Part shown: in pieces, positions 7,362 through 18,400 of the stretch
How the letters are laid out: each line of letters begins with the position of its first letter
How positions within the stretch are numbered: position 1 is the stretch's first letter
Assembly: GCA_902776955.1 (NCBI GenBank)
Contig: CACYSG010000017.1
Coordinates: 1-64,000, forward strand
Direction of reading: 5' to 3'
Origin: an uncultured Bacteroidales bacterium
Lineage (GTDB): Bacteria > Bacteroidota > Bacteroidia > Bacteroidales > Muribaculaceae
Length of the DNA: 64,000 bases
Translations under genes and position numbers: made by a program
Notes under the pieces: model-generated
Told to the model about the DNA's origin: nothing
Database searches by the model: none
The model's input: only the letters and a program-made list of their open reading frames with translations

Positions 7362-7970
7362 TTACAGGGCGAATTCCATGAGGCGGGCAAGGTATTTGCC
7401 GATGATGTCAAACTCGAGGTTGACGACGGTGCCTACCTCGATGCAGTGGAAGTTGGTGATCTCGCGGGTGTAGGGGATGATGGCCACCTGGAAGCTGTCG
7501 CACTCGCTGTTGCAAACGGTGAGCGACACACCGTTGACGGTGACGCTGCCTTTCTCGACGGTGACATAGCCCTTGCGTGCCATCTCTGGAACCACTTCAT
7601 ACTTGAAGGTGAAGTAGTGGCTGCCGTCCACCTCGCGGACATCGGTGCACACGGCCGTCTGGTCGACGTGACCCTGCACGATGTGGCCGTCAAGGCGACC
7701 CTCGATGAGCATTGAGCGCTCCACGTTGACCTCGTCGCCCACCTTGAGCAGTCCCAAGTTGCTGCGGTCGAGTGTCTCCTGAATTGCGGTGACGGTATAG
7801 GTGCCGTCGCCAGGCAGTTCCACGACGGTAAGGCACACGCCGTTGTGTGACACACTCTGGTCGATTTTCAACTCGTTGGTGAAACTGCACTTGAGGGTGA
7901 TGTGCAGGTTTCCTCCGTCCTTGCGTAATGCGACGACGCGCGCCGCTTCTTCAACTATTCCTGAGAACAT
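7362..7970 (-). CDS. ribE: Riboflavin synthase alpha chain
   Basis: The 202-residue protein starts MFSGIVEEAARVV and shows the two tandem lumazine-binding domains expected of the enzyme: SHNGVCLTVVEL (about 41-52) and VTVNGVSLTVCN (about 143-155). It dismutates two 6,7-dimethyl-8-ribityllumazine molecules to riboflavin and a pyrimidinedione, the last step of vitamin B2 synthesis in the cytoplasm. Length is normal. No FMN riboswitch is recognisable in the upstream spacer. It probably heads a short transcript with the metallophosphoesterase and SPOR genes. Confidence 0.96.
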   Translation of the reverse strand: MFSGIVEEAARVVALRKDGGNLHITLKCSFTNELKIDQSVSHNGVCLTVVELPGDGTYTVTAIQETLDRSNLGLLKVGDEVNVERSMLIEGRLDGHIVQGHVDQTAVCTDVREVDGSHYFTFKYEVVPEMARKGYVTVEKGSVTVNGVSLTVCNSECDSFQVAIIPYTREITNFHCIEVGTVVNLEFDIIGKYLARLMEFAL

Positions 7971-8180
7971 GATATATCTGTCGTTTTATTGTTGTTATTG
8001 TAATCATTGTTATCTTAGATTTAACGTGAATGGTACCGCTTTTATTGCATCAGCATTACCCTTAGGTCAAACATAGACACCAGCCTTGAGAAAAGTGGCT
8101 GTAAAACCGCATATCTGTTAAAAAACCCTAATATTGTAAATTTAATCAATTTAAATAAGGATTTGATGGGAGTAATTCGT

Positions 8181-8188
8181 TACTTTTG
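8181..8188 (+). promoter_or_regulatory. -7 box (TACTTTTG) for the small HTH gene
   Basis: It matches TAnnTTTG, 30 nt before the ATG at 8219. TTTG at 8162-8165 is slightly close (15-nt spacer) as a -33 element. Confidence 0.5.
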
Positions 8189-8218
8189 CCAAAGATAATG
8201 ACAAATGCTTGATAATTG

Positions 8219-8458
8219 ATGAGGAAAACATGCATTCATATTGGTAAAGAGATTCATGACGAATTGCTTCGCCAGGGTCGTAGCGTGATGTGGCTTTCGC
8301 AGCATCTCGATTGCAACCGCACCAATATATACAACATCTTTTGCCGTGAGAGCATCAGCACCGACCTGTTGATGAAAATCAGTTTTGCGATGAAGAGAGA
8401 TTTCTTTGCCCTCTATTCCCAGCATATAGAATCCGCTCTTGCCGAGGAAGATAAATGA
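8219..8458 (+). CDS. Small XRE-like helix-turn-helix protein
   Basis: The 79-residue protein consists almost only of a helix-turn-helix domain. The recognisable core is MWLSQHLDCNRTNIYNIFCR at about 26-45, followed by SISTDLLMKISFAM. Such single-domain XRE proteins bind DNA as dimers; the target is unknown. ATG at 8219 is preferred over a TTG one codon upstream. It stands alone, divergent from ribE and convergent with pfp. There is no toxin-like partner, so a toxin-antitoxin role is not supported. Confidence 0.75.
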   Translation: MRKTCIHIGKEIHDELLRQGRSVMWLSQHLDCNRTNIYNIFCRESISTDLLMKISFAMKRDFFALYSQHIESALAEEDK

Positions 8459-8514
8459 TGGTGAGCGCATTGCCGCTGGACGCAGACTAGTATACCCTTT
8501 CCCATACCGGTAAC

Positions 8515-8553
8515 AACAAAAATCCCCGCCTCCTGACAACCAGGGACGGGGAG
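8515..8553 (-). terminator. pfp terminator
   Basis: On the minus strand the hairpin with CCCCGTC and GGCGGGG arms is followed by ATTTTTGTTG, about 90 nt past the pfp stop codon. Confidence 0.7.
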
Positions 8554-8640
8554 CAAGCTGTTTAGAAGTTTAAACTATATACTTATAGTCATGCGGGGCA
8601 TAAGCCCTTGGGACGATAAGCCGTGGATGAGTCGGCTCGG

Positions 8641-10302
8641 TTATTCCTTGCCGAACTGCTCAAAGAAGAGCGTGTAGGAAATCTTATCCACCAACTCCTC
8701 AGGACCGAAGAACTGGATGGGGCCGGGATAGATGTAGCACGTCTCAAGCGCCCACTTGTCGCGGTTCTCGACAAAGTGCTTGAAGGGAGCACCCTCGAGG
8801 TCCACCATGGCCTTGCGGATAACGGGCTTATCCTTACCGGAACGACGTTCCATGTTCATCATCATGGTGATGGGCACACCGCAGGCAACCCAATCCTGAG
8901 CCTTACGTCCCAGGTGGGTGATGGCCGACATGTAACCGGTGGCGCCCACAAAGATGAGGTGAGAGGCGTTGTAACCCAGCGAGTAGCAATAGTCGGCATC
9001 AAAGTTGGAGGGGAAGGATGCACGTCCCTCGTAACCGAAGAAGTGATGCTGAGTCTTGAACTTGATGCGTTCAATCTCGCCGGCCTCGGCACGCATGTCA
9101 AGCACATGGGCTACCATGCTGCTGAGCAGACGCTCGCTCTCGATTTGGGATACCATCACGTTGCCGTGCTCGTCGCGGTCCAACGCCAGCTGGCGTGCAA
9201 CTTCCTCGGGCAGTGAGTCGTAAACGACACGGTTCTCCTCGGACAGATGCTCGCGCACGAAGTTGTTCTGCTCCATTTCACGCAGATCTGAGATCTCGGG
9301 GAATTTGGTCAGCATCTCGTTGAGCTCCGAGATGAGCTTCTTCATGGTGGGAACGAACTCCACGATGCCCTCGGGGACGAGGACAGTACCGTAGTCCATA
9401 CCCATATCATGGCGCTTGACAACGATGGTGGCAATCTCCTCGGCGATGTCGTGCAGGGTCTTTTCCTTAGCCTCAACCTCCTCGCTGATGATGCAGTAGT
9501 TGGGACGGGTCTGCAATGCGCACTCCAGGGCGATGTGTGACGCCGAGCGTCCCATCAGCTTCATGAAGTGCCAGTATTTCTTGGCTGAATTACAGTCGCG
9601 GGCAACGTTGCCGATGAGCTCACTGTAGACCTTGGTTGCTGTGTCAAAACCGAACGAAATCTCAATGTGCTCGTTCTTGAGGTCACCGTCGATGGTCTTG
9701 GGGACACCGATAACCTGCACACCTGAATCGTGAGCCTTGTAGTACTCGGCCAGGATGGCGGCATTGGTGTTGCTGTCGTCACCACCGATGATTACCAGCG
9801 CCGTGATCTTGAGTTCGCGCAGGATCTGCAAACCGGCCTCAAACTGTTCGGGCTTTTCCAGCTTGGTGCGGCCCGAGCCGATAAGGTCAAAACCACCGGT
9901 GTTGCGGTACTCTTCAATCATGTCGCCAGTGATCTCAATGTAGCGGTGCTTGACAAGACCGTTAGGTCCGCCCAGGAAACCGTACAGACGGCAGTACTTA
10001 TTCAAAGCCTTGATACCATCATAGAGGCCACAAATCACATTGTGACCGCCGGGAGCCTGACCGCCGCTCAGGATTACACCCACGTTGAAGGGTTTCTCGG
10101 GCGGCATGGCCGAATCATCGCGTTCAAAGGTCAATTGGGGCATGCCATAGGTGGTGGGAAACAGCGACTTGATGGCCTCTTGGTCGGCCACCGACTCTGT
10201 GGGTTTTCCCTCGATTGCGCGTACGGGGCACCTGAGGGTGACGGGCAGCTTGGGCCTGTAGGTCAGCCTCATGTTCTCCATTAAACTCTTGTTGTCAGTC
10301 AT
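8641..10302 (-). CDS. pfp: Diphosphate-fructose-6-phosphate 1-phosphotransferase (PPi-PFK)
   Basis: A 553-residue long-form phosphofructokinase. It has the N-terminal substrate region GVILSGGQAPGGHN (about 73-86), the diagnostic GGDDSNTNAA (about 173-182; Asp after GGD marks the PPi-dependent type, Gly the ATP type) and the catalytic PKTIDGDL (about 201-208). It catalyses reversible phosphorylation of fructose-6-phosphate with pyrophosphate in glycolysis. Long PPi-PFKs are usual in Bacteroidales. A TACTTTTG box lies 51 nt upstream at 10353-10360. It is on the same strand as the NRPS operon but 245 nt downstream with its own promoter, so probably separate. Confidence 0.96.
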   Translation of the reverse strand: MTDNKSLMENMRLTYRPKLPVTLRCPVRAIEGKPTESVADQEAIKSLFPTTYGMPQLTFERDDSAMPPEKPFNVGVILSGGQAPGGHNVICGLYDGIKALNKYCRLYGFLGGPNGLVKHRYIEITGDMIEEYRNTGGFDLIGSGRTKLEKPEQFEAGLQILRELKITALVIIGGDDSNTNAAILAEYYKAHDSGVQVIGVPKTIDGDLKNEHIEISFGFDTATKVYSELIGNVARDCNSAKKYWHFMKLMGRSASHIALECALQTRPNYCIISEEVEAKEKTLHDIAEEIATIVVKRHDMGMDYGTVLVPEGIVEFVPTMKKLISELNEMLTKFPEISDLREMEQNNFVREHLSEENRVVYDSLPEEVARQLALDRDEHGNVMVSQIESERLLSSMVAHVLDMRAEAGEIERIKFKTQHHFFGYEGRASFPSNFDADYCYSLGYNASHLIFVGATGYMSAITHLGRKAQDWVACGVPITMMMNMERRSGKDKPVIRKAMVDLEGAPFKHFVENRDKWALETCYIYPGPIQFFGPEELVDKISYTLFFEQFGKE

Positions 10303-10352
10303 TGTTATAATATTTGGTTTGTAAACAGTTAAACAATCTTTTTTTACCGCTA

Positions 10353-10360
10353 CAAAAGTA
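10353..10360 (-). promoter_or_regulatory. -7 box (TACTTTTG) for pfp
   Basis: It matches TAnnTTTG on the minus strand. The AT-rich 245-nt spacer between the PPTase gene and pfp shows no strong operon terminator, so some read-through from the NRPS operon cannot be excluded. Confidence 0.5.
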
Positions 10361-10547
10361 CTGCAAATTTGTCACGCCCGCACCATAATAACCTAACAAT
10401 TTTTTCATTTATTCAGCCCGATTTAGAATTTTTGACACTTTTGGACTGAAAAATGATGATTTTTTACCGATTTGGGCAGTTTTTCTTCCTATTTTTTGCG
10501 CTTAGGTAGGTGCTGTTTTTATGTAATTTGCAGTGTACGATGCACTT

Positions 10548-11111
10548 TTACTCGATAAATTCGCAAGTCGTGCACAAATAACTCACCTGAACGGTTGTCG
10601 TGAACCAGAATCGGGTCACGTCTTCAAGCATGCGGGCAATGTTGCCGCCGCAGTCGTCGCCTGTGAGTTTGAACAGGCTTTCCTTCATCGTCCACAGGCG
10701 GGTGAAAGCGGCATTGGGGTAGGGGGATTCAAGGATTCGGCGCATCTCGTCATCGTTCATGACGTGGCTGGCGACCTCCTCGCTGTAATGCTCCAGGGTC
10801 TCGATGTCGATGCCGATGGGGCGGTCACTCACGGCACAAGCCACTGCGGCGCTGCAGTGGCTCATGCTGAAGTGGATGTCGGGGTGTCCGGCCAATGCCG
10901 GCTTGCCCTTGGAGTCATAGATAAATTGCGGCAACTCGTTGATGCCGTATTCCGTCGTCAAGGCCTGTCGCAGCAACCGATAGGCAGCCAGACACAAGCG
11001 CTGGTCGCGCTCAAAGCGGTAACGCAGGGCCTGCTCCCGCCGTTGTGCGCTGACGGTTGCCAGCGCCTCTTGCAGGTCAAAATCATCGATATGGTCATCG
11101 ATGTAAATCAC
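10548..11111 (-). CDS. Sfp-type 4'-phosphopantetheinyl transferase
   Basis: The 187-residue protein contains the family motifs in order: SKGKPAL (about 67-73), HFSMSHC (about 80-86), PIGIDIE (about 97-103, Mg-binding Asp and Glu) and RLWTMKESLFKLTG (about 138-151). It transfers phosphopantetheine from CoA to the Ser of carrier domains. The start overlaps the stop of the MATE gene by 4 nt, so translation is coupled. Its position as last gene of the NRPS operon makes the two NRPS carrier domains its natural targets; this is inference from context. Sfp-type enzymes can also serve fatty-acid ACP. Confidence 0.92.
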   Translation of the reverse strand: MIYIDDHIDDFDLQEALATVSAQRREQALRYRFERDQRLCLAAYRLLRQALTTEYGINELPQFIYDSKGKPALAGHPDIHFSMSHCSAAVACAVSDRPIGIDIETLEHYSEEVASHVMNDDEMRRILESPYPNAAFTRLWTMKESLFKLTGDDCGGNIARMLEDVTRFWFTTTVQVSYLCTTCEFIE

Positions 11112-12430
11112 TTCTTCAGTTCAAACTGGATGTGACGGCTCTTGTGCAGCACGAAGATGACCACAGCCTCGATGATGTAGGCGATAAGGTAGCTGTACCA
11201 GATGTACTCGCTAGGCAGGAACTTGGCCATGAACCACAACACGGGAATGACAGTGAGCGACAGGGCAAAAGAAATGAACAACGCCATGCGGTGCTGGCTG
11301 TAGAGCTTATAGACGATCATCAGCACGTAGATGTAGCAGAACGGGATGAAGCTCAAGGCAAACACGCGCAGGGCGGGCGCACTCTGGCTCAACATCTCAG
11401 GCTCGTCGCAACCGAACAAATGCGCGATGCCTTGAGGGTAAATCCAAACGAGCAGACAGGTAACAATCATGGCAACGGTGATGAACCGGAAGCCACGTTT
11501 GATGACGGTGCGTACGCCCGCATCGTTGCCTTCGCCCACCTGGATGGCACCCAACGACTGCAGCGTCTGGCACGTGCCCGAGAGGAACAGGTTATAGACC
11601 TGCAGCAGATTCATGCACAGGGCGAACACAAAGATACCCGTGCGTCCGGTCGTCGTGAGGACGATTTTGTTGGCGCTGAACAGTAACAGCGTCAAGCAGA
11701 TAGAGGCAACGGCCAGCGGAGCGCCTTGTGAGATGATACGCTTCCACGATGCCGTGAGTCCGTCGGTAGTGAATACGGGTACCAGACGGCGATTCTCGGG
11801 ATTGCGCCAGTGGGTGAGCAGGATGGCGATGCCAACCAGATGGCCTATCACCGTCGCTGCCGAAGAACCCGTGATGCCCCAGCCGAACCACTTGATGAAT
11901 ATGATGTCAAGACATAGGTTCACCGCATTGTCGATGATGACGGCTAGCGATACCAGCCGCGGACTACCGTTCACGCCCACCATGGTCGAGAGCCCCCACA
12001 TGAGGATAAAGGCCGGACAACCGATGAGCAGTACCTGCATGTAGTCACGGGCCAGCGGCAAGATCTGCTCGTTGCTGCAAAGCATGCGTGCCGTCTGGTT
12101 CGGGAAGATCAGGCCGCCGACAATCGACAGCAGCAGTCCCAGGCCCACCGTCAGCGACAGCGCGCGGGTGAAGTAACGCCGTGCGTCATCAATCTTTTTC
12201 TGGCCCAAGGCATAGGCCACCAGCATGCCTGCACCCGCATTGATGAGCAGATGCATAGTAAAGATGAACTGGGTGATGGGTGTGGACAGGTTGATGGCGC
12301 TCACGCCATCCTCGCTGATGAGGTTGCCCACGATGATGCCGTCCACCACGGTACCTAGGCAGCCCGACAGGGCCACCAGGATATAAGCCCACAAGAAGCG
12401 GTAAAACTGTTTGTTGATATCTGTCTCCAT
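11108..12430 (-). CDS. MATE-family efflux transporter
   Basis: The 440-residue protein has about 12 hydrophobic segments in two MatE halves. The N-terminal half includes VDGIIVGNLISEDGVSAINL and the second half starts near residue 230. MATE proteins export drugs or metabolites by H+ or Na+ antiport across the inner membrane. It lies 57 nt after the NRPS with a perfect inverted repeat in the gap and overlaps the PPTase gene. Export of the NRPS product or self-protection is the likely role, inferred from position. Confidence 0.92.
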   Translation of the reverse strand: METDINKQFYRFLWAYILVALSGCLGTVVDGIIVGNLISEDGVSAINLSTPITQFIFTMHLLINAGAGMLVAYALGQKKIDDARRYFTRALSLTVGLGLLLSIVGGLIFPNQTARMLCSNEQILPLARDYMQVLLIGCPAFILMWGLSTMVGVNGSPRLVSLAVIIDNAVNLCLDIIFIKWFGWGITGSSAATVIGHLVGIAILLTHWRNPENRRLVPVFTTDGLTASWKRIISQGAPLAVASICLTLLLFSANKIVLTTTGRTGIFVFALCMNLLQVYNLFLSGTCQTLQSLGAIQVGEGNDAGVRTVIKRGFRFITVAMIVTCLLVWIYPQGIAHLFGCDEPEMLSQSAPALRVFALSFIPFCYIYVLMIVYKLYSQHRMALFISFALSLTVIPVLWFMAKFLPSEYIWYSYLIAYIIEAVVIFVLHKSRHIQFELKK

Positions 12431-12442
12431 AACTGTTTAAAG

Positions 12443-12475
12443 TCTAGATGGTCTAGAAAGACTAGACCATCTAGA
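12443..12475. repeat. Perfect 14-bp inverted repeat between NRPS and MATE genes
   Basis: TCTAGATGGTCTAG and CTAGACCATCTAGA are exact complements around a 5-nt loop. No strong T-run follows on the minus strand, so it is more likely an intercistronic processing or stability element, or a partial terminator that lowers MATE/PPTase expression, than a full stop. Confidence 0.6.
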
Positions 12476-12487
12476 ACGTTTTCTCTG

Positions 12488-15400
12488 TTAGAAATCAAAG
12501 AAGCCAAGTGTGCCGATAGCCGTCAGCATGCGCTCCACATAGTCCCAAGATGTGGGTGACCAGTCGAAGCCCAGTCGGTAGAGCACTTGGGTCGTGTAGT
12601 TGTTTTCACGCTTGACGTCAGCGGTCTTTTGGCCGTGTGCCATATCCTGATAGGCGAGCAGCGAAGACATCTGCTTGGCCTTCTGCGGATCTTCCTTGGC
12701 ACGTTCCATGGCCTCGGCAAATTCATCCTGTTCAACGAAGCGCACGCCGTCGCCAACGGTGGTGAGTCCGGTGAGCACGTCGCCCATGAACTGGCCGTGG
12801 ATGTTGTAGGGATGGAATACGGTGCACTCCTTAGGCGTCGAACTCAGCAGCACGATGGCGTGAGCCACCTCGTTGATAGGCGAGAACTCTACCTGCATGT
12901 TGCGCATGCTGTGGGGACAGCAGCCCAGCATGTTATAGACCTTGATGCGGCCCATGAACGAGTTGGTCTGGAAGTTGGCCTGGAACTCGCCGTCAGTCGA
13001 GCGTGCGGCCAGGTTGCCCACACGCATGATCTTGGCCTTCAGTCCCTTGTTGGCCACAGCGTCCAAAATCAGGCGCTCGGCAAGGAACTTGGAGTAGATG
13101 TACTTGTTACCCAGGAACTGACCCATGTACAGGCGTTGCTCGGTGAAGATGTCGCTCTTGATTTCACCGGCCCACAGACCGCGCGTGCTGGCCGTGGACA
13201 CATGCACGAGCTTGGCACCGGTCGAGAGGCAGTAGTCCACACAGCGTTGAGCGCCGCCGATGTTCACGTCCTCGATCTCGGTACCCTCGCTGAAGTGCTT
13301 AACAATGGCGGCGCAGTTGAATACCGTGTCGACCTTCAGACCCTCGCTGAAGTCGCTTGTCACGTCACCCAGGATAATGTGCAACCGCTTGCCTAACAGG
13401 TCCTTGAACGCATCCGAGAAGTAGTAGAACAGCAGGGTGCGCAAGCGTCCTGCCGCGGCTTCCATGTCCTTGCCACGCACCAGACAGTAGATGTTGCGTG
13501 CATCGGAATCAATAAGGTCGCGCAGGATGTGGATGCCCAGATAACCCGTGGCACCGGTCAGCAGCACGTCGCCCAGGGGTTCACGCTCGCCGTTGCGGAA
13601 GTTGTCGAGCGTGTTCTTCTCCAGCAGGGCGTTGATGGTCGAGTAGTCAAATGAGGTGATCTCGTCGAGGCCCTCGTCGTCGCTCTCGCCGGTAACCAGT
13701 CGTGCGAGTTTGCGCGGCGTCGGATTGGCGAATACATCACCATAAGCGACATGCATTCCGGCCTTGTCGGCATCGATGATGACGCGGGTCACGACAAGCG
13801 AGGTGCCGCCCAACTCAAAGAAGTTGTCCGTTGCACCCACCTTATCCATCTGCAGGATGTCGGCAAAGATTTCGCAGAAGGTGCGCTCGGTGTCGTTGGC
13901 CGGCTCCACATAGGCCGAACTGATGGCCAACTCGGGCTCGGGCAGGGCCTTGACGTCGGTCTTGCCGTTGGGCGTCATGGGCATTTCCTTCAATTGCAGA
14001 TAGGCCGTGGGAACCATGTATTGCGTCAGGCTCTTGGAAATCTCGGCCTTGAGGGCGTCGGGCGCGATTTCGCGGTCGGCGGTATAGTAGGCACACAGGT
14101 GCTCCTTGTCGTTGATCTTGCGGATGAGGATGACAACCTTCTTGAGACCCTCGACCTTGAGCATCACGTTCTCGATTTCGCCCAACTCGATGCGCAAGCC
14201 GCGCAGCTTGATCTGGTGGTCGGTGCGGCCCAGGATGACGACATCGCCGTCGGGGAGCCACTTGGCGTAGTCGCCCGACTTGTAGATGCGCTCGCCGTGG
14301 TAATCGACAAAGCGCTCGCGCGTCATCTCGTCCAGGTTGTTGTAGCCGCGTCCCACACCGCGTCCGCCGATGTACAGCTCGCCGACAACGCCTACGGGCA
14401 ACTCATTGCCGTCCTGGTCAACGATGAACTCGACGACATTCAACTGGGGCTTGCCGACGGTTACGATTTCGGCGTGGGTCAGTTCCTTGTTGTTCGAGGC
14501 AACGGTGGTCTCTGTGGGACCGTAGCAGTTAAAGATGCGGGCCTTGGTAACCTTGCGCAACTGATTGAGCAGCTGGTCAGAGAATTTCTCACCACCGGCG
14601 CGCACGATGTTGATGCGGCTGATGGCGTCACAGAAGTCGTCACTCGTCAGCCATGTCATCCAGCGCGACGGCGTTCCCGATACCATATTAATGTGCTCCT
14701 CGTTGATGAGGCGTGCCAGGTCAAGCGGGTTGTTGGCCTGCTCCTCGGTAGCCACAATAAGCGTCTTGCCGTTGAAGTAAGCCGTGCCGATGTCCTGCAA
14801 TGCAGCGTCAAACGAGATGGTCGTCACGCTGAGCATACGCTTGGCATCGGTCATCACGCCGTTGGCAAACACGTTGGCCGGGTGACCGTACAGGTAGTTG
14901 CAGATGCCGCGATGGTGCAGCATCACGCCCTTGGGACGTCCCGTCGAGCCGCTGGTGTAAATCAGGTAGGCGAGGTCGTCGGGATTGATGTCGGTCACAA
15001 CGGTGCCGTCGTTATCGTCGTTGATGAGGTCTTCGACGTTGATGGCCTTCTCGGCGGGTACGCTGTCCATGCGGTCAGCGGTGGTGATGATATAGCGGGC
15101 CTCGCTGTCCTCAAGGATGAGTTTCACGCGGTCGGCGGGATATTCGGGGTCGCAGGGGATGTAGGCGGCTCCGGTCTTCAACACGCCGAACAGAGCGAGA
15201 ATCAGTCGGCTGGTGCGCGGCAACAGCAGGGCTACACGGTCACGCTCCTGGACACCGCGCTTGCGCAGGGCAGCGGCGATGCGGTTGGTCACCTCATGCA
15301 TCTCCTTATAATTATATCTGCCGTCGATGGCAACCAGAGCCTCATGCTCGGGCTGGGTCTGTGCAAAGTGGCCGATGCACTCGTGGAAGAACGTGAAGGG

Positions 15401-18400
15401 GGCTTCGGCGGGAACATCGCCCGTCTCCACCTGGCGCAGGTGACTCAATTCCTCCTCTTGGCCCTCGCTCACGATCGACAGCTGGCGCAATTTGGCTTGC
15501 GGCTGCTCCATCATCCTGTTGGCGACAGCGACGATGCTCTCGGCAAGTCCGCGTCCCACGCGCTCGCTGTAAATGGCGTCGTCATATTCCACGACAACGC
15601 CGCATGACTCGATTTTGATGTTGATTTTGAACTTAGGCACGTTGAGCTCGAGCAATTCCTGGCCAACGGGCTTGTCGTTAACGGTGTATTGCGAAAGCAC
15701 GCCCACCTGATAGGCGTAGGCAATGGAGGGGCGGAAACCGTAGTCGGTGGCGATGCGTGCAAACGGGTAATCCTCGTGCCTCAACGTTTGGTCAAACGTG
15801 TCGCTGGCGTTCTTCAGGAACTCGCTCACTGTCACGTCGTCGATGTTCAGTCCCAAAGCGAGCGTGTTGACAAACATACCCACTGTGTCGGCAATCTTGA
15901 GGTTGCTGCGGCCGCTGCTCACGGTGCACAGATAGACGTCACGGTTGTTGGTGTAACGTGACACAACGTAGCTGGTGGCAGCCAGGAACAGGTGGGCCGG
16001 CGTCACCTCATGCTGGCGGCAGAAGGCAGTGGCCTTGTCCAGGTCGATAGGACATACGGCCTCGCCGATGAAGCCCTGCTCGTCGCTCTTGGGCAGGTCG
16101 GCAGGAATCTCGTTGGCACCCTCACAGGTCTGCAGCTTTTCGGCAAAGAATTGCTGGGCCTGCTTGAAGGTGTCGCTCTCCTCGGCAGCCTGCTGGTCGG
16201 TGACGAAGTCCAGATAATTGTAAGATTCCTTCTCAACCTCCTTGCCTTCGAGTGCGGCATTGATCTGGCGGATGAGCAGGTCGGCCGAGCCGCCGTCAAA
16301 TACCAGATGGTGGACGTCGAACAGCAGATGGACACCCGACGGGGTGGTCACGACTTCGCTGCGGTATAGCGGTGCCTTCTGCAGGTTGAAGGGCTGGACG
16401 AATTCTTTCTTGAATTTGGCCAGTTCCTCATCACTCATTTCACTCACCTTCACCTCAACGGGCAGGCTGTCCTCGAGGGTCTGGATGATCTTGTCGCCCT
16501 GGGTCGTGAAATGGACGCTCATCTCGGGATGTGCCTCGATTACACGCTTGACGGTATCGGCCAGACGGGCGGCTTCAATGCCCTCGGGATAGTGGAGCAG
16601 GTAAGGAATGTTATAGATGGTTGAAGTGGGATTCTTCATGCAGTCGAAGTAGACACCTGTCTGGGCATAGGACAAGGGAGCAGCGGTCTTGGCCTCGGCA
16701 GCGGGTGCAGCCGCCTCGGTGGCGGCGGGTCCGTTGCCCGAGAGCATGCTCTTGAGAATCTCGTTCTCGATGGCTTGGAGTGTGCCGGTCTTCACGAGTG
16801 ACTTGGAGTCGAGCGTCACACCGTAGCGCTTGTTCACCTGCACGGCCAGTTTGATGGCCGAGATGGATGTCAGTCCGGCATAGCCCAGTATGGTCGTCAC
16901 ACCGAATTCCTTGTTGTTGACGATGTCGGCGATAATCTGGTGCAGCTCCTCTTCCAGCACGTTCATGGGCACATTGCTCTCCTCGACGGCTGTGGCCTTC
17001 TTCTCGGGCTTGGGCAGGGCGCGCTTGTTCACCTTCTGATTCTGGTTCAAGGGGATGGCATCGATCTGCATGGTCACGGCAGGCACCATATAGGGCGGTT
17101 TCTCGTCCATGATGAAGTTGTTCAATGCATCGATGTCGATGGTCTCGTCACTCACGATGTAGGCAGCGATGAACTTGCCGCCACCCTCGTCGTCAAAGGC
17201 CTGTACCGTGGCATCCTTAATGCCAGGGAACTCGCGGATGATGCTCTCGACCTCCTTGAGCTCGATGCGGAAACCGCGAATCTTGACCTGGCCGTCGCGG
17301 CGTCCCACAAACTGGATGTCGCCCGAGGGCAAGTAACGAACGATGTCGCCCGTGCGATAGATGCGGGAATATTTCTCCTCGGTCGTGAACGGATTGGGAA
17401 TAAAGACTTCGGCCGTCTTCTCGGGGCGGTTCAGGTAGCCGCGGCTCACCTGGGGACCTGCTGCCCACAATTCGCCGGCTGCTCCCACTGGTAGGCGATG
17501 ACCCTGCGGGTCAACGATGTACAGGCGCACGTTCTTCGGCGCTTTGCCGATGGGAATCTCCTTCATCTTCTTGTCCACGTGATAGTAGGTGATGAAGACC
17601 GTCGTCTCGGTGGGACCATAGAGGTTGAAGAATTTGATGCCCTGCGGTGGCATGATTGATGCCAACTTTTCGCCGCCGGTCGAGAGATACTTCAACGTGT
17701 GGTTCTCGACACTGGTGGCAAACTGGAAGCATACCTGCGTCGTCATGAACGAGTGGGTGATGCCGTTCTGCTCAAAATACTCGTTGAGGGCGAGAAGGTC
17801 CAGACGCAACTCCTCAGGAACGATATAGACCGTCGCGCCGCAAGTGAGGGCAGGGTAGGTGTCCATCATGTTGGCGTCAAAACCGTAGCTCGCATAGGCC
17901 GCAAGCTTATTTCCCGGCTGGAGATCAAACATCTGATGGTACCAGTGGCAGAAGGCCACAAGGTTGCGGTGGATCAACTGGCAGCCCTTGGGCACACCTG
18001 TCGAACCTGAAGTATAGAGCAAGATAAACAGCTGGTCGGGCTTGATGTCCACCTGAGGCGCTGCGGCGGCAGGCAGTCCCATGATATCCTTGGTCAGCAG
18101 CACCTCGCCCTGGTACTCGTCAACGATGGGGCGCAGTTCCTCGTCGGCAATCAGCAGCTTGGCGCTGGCATCCTGCATCATGAAGTTCAGGCGCTCCTTG
18201 GGATAACTCGGGTCGAGCGGCTGATAGGCGCAACCGGCCTTGAGCACACCCATCGAGGCGATAGGCATCCACTCGCAGCGGGGAATGATGACCGACACCA
18301 CGTCTTCGGCACCCAGGCCCTTGCCGACGATATAGGCGGCAATGCGGTTGCTGATTTCATCAACTTGGGCATAGGTGAACTGCTTGTCCAGATAGACCGC

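Noticed and set aside
8219..8458. Antitoxin of a toxin-antitoxin pair
   Set aside because: No small toxin-like gene lies next to it; both flanking genes are housekeeping genes on the other strand.
13751..15607. 618-codon open frame on the plus strand inside the NRPS gene
   Set aside because: It is antisense to conserved adenylation and condensation domains; its translation has no recognisable domain and is rich in His/Val/Leu as expected from a mirror frame of GC-rich coding DNA.
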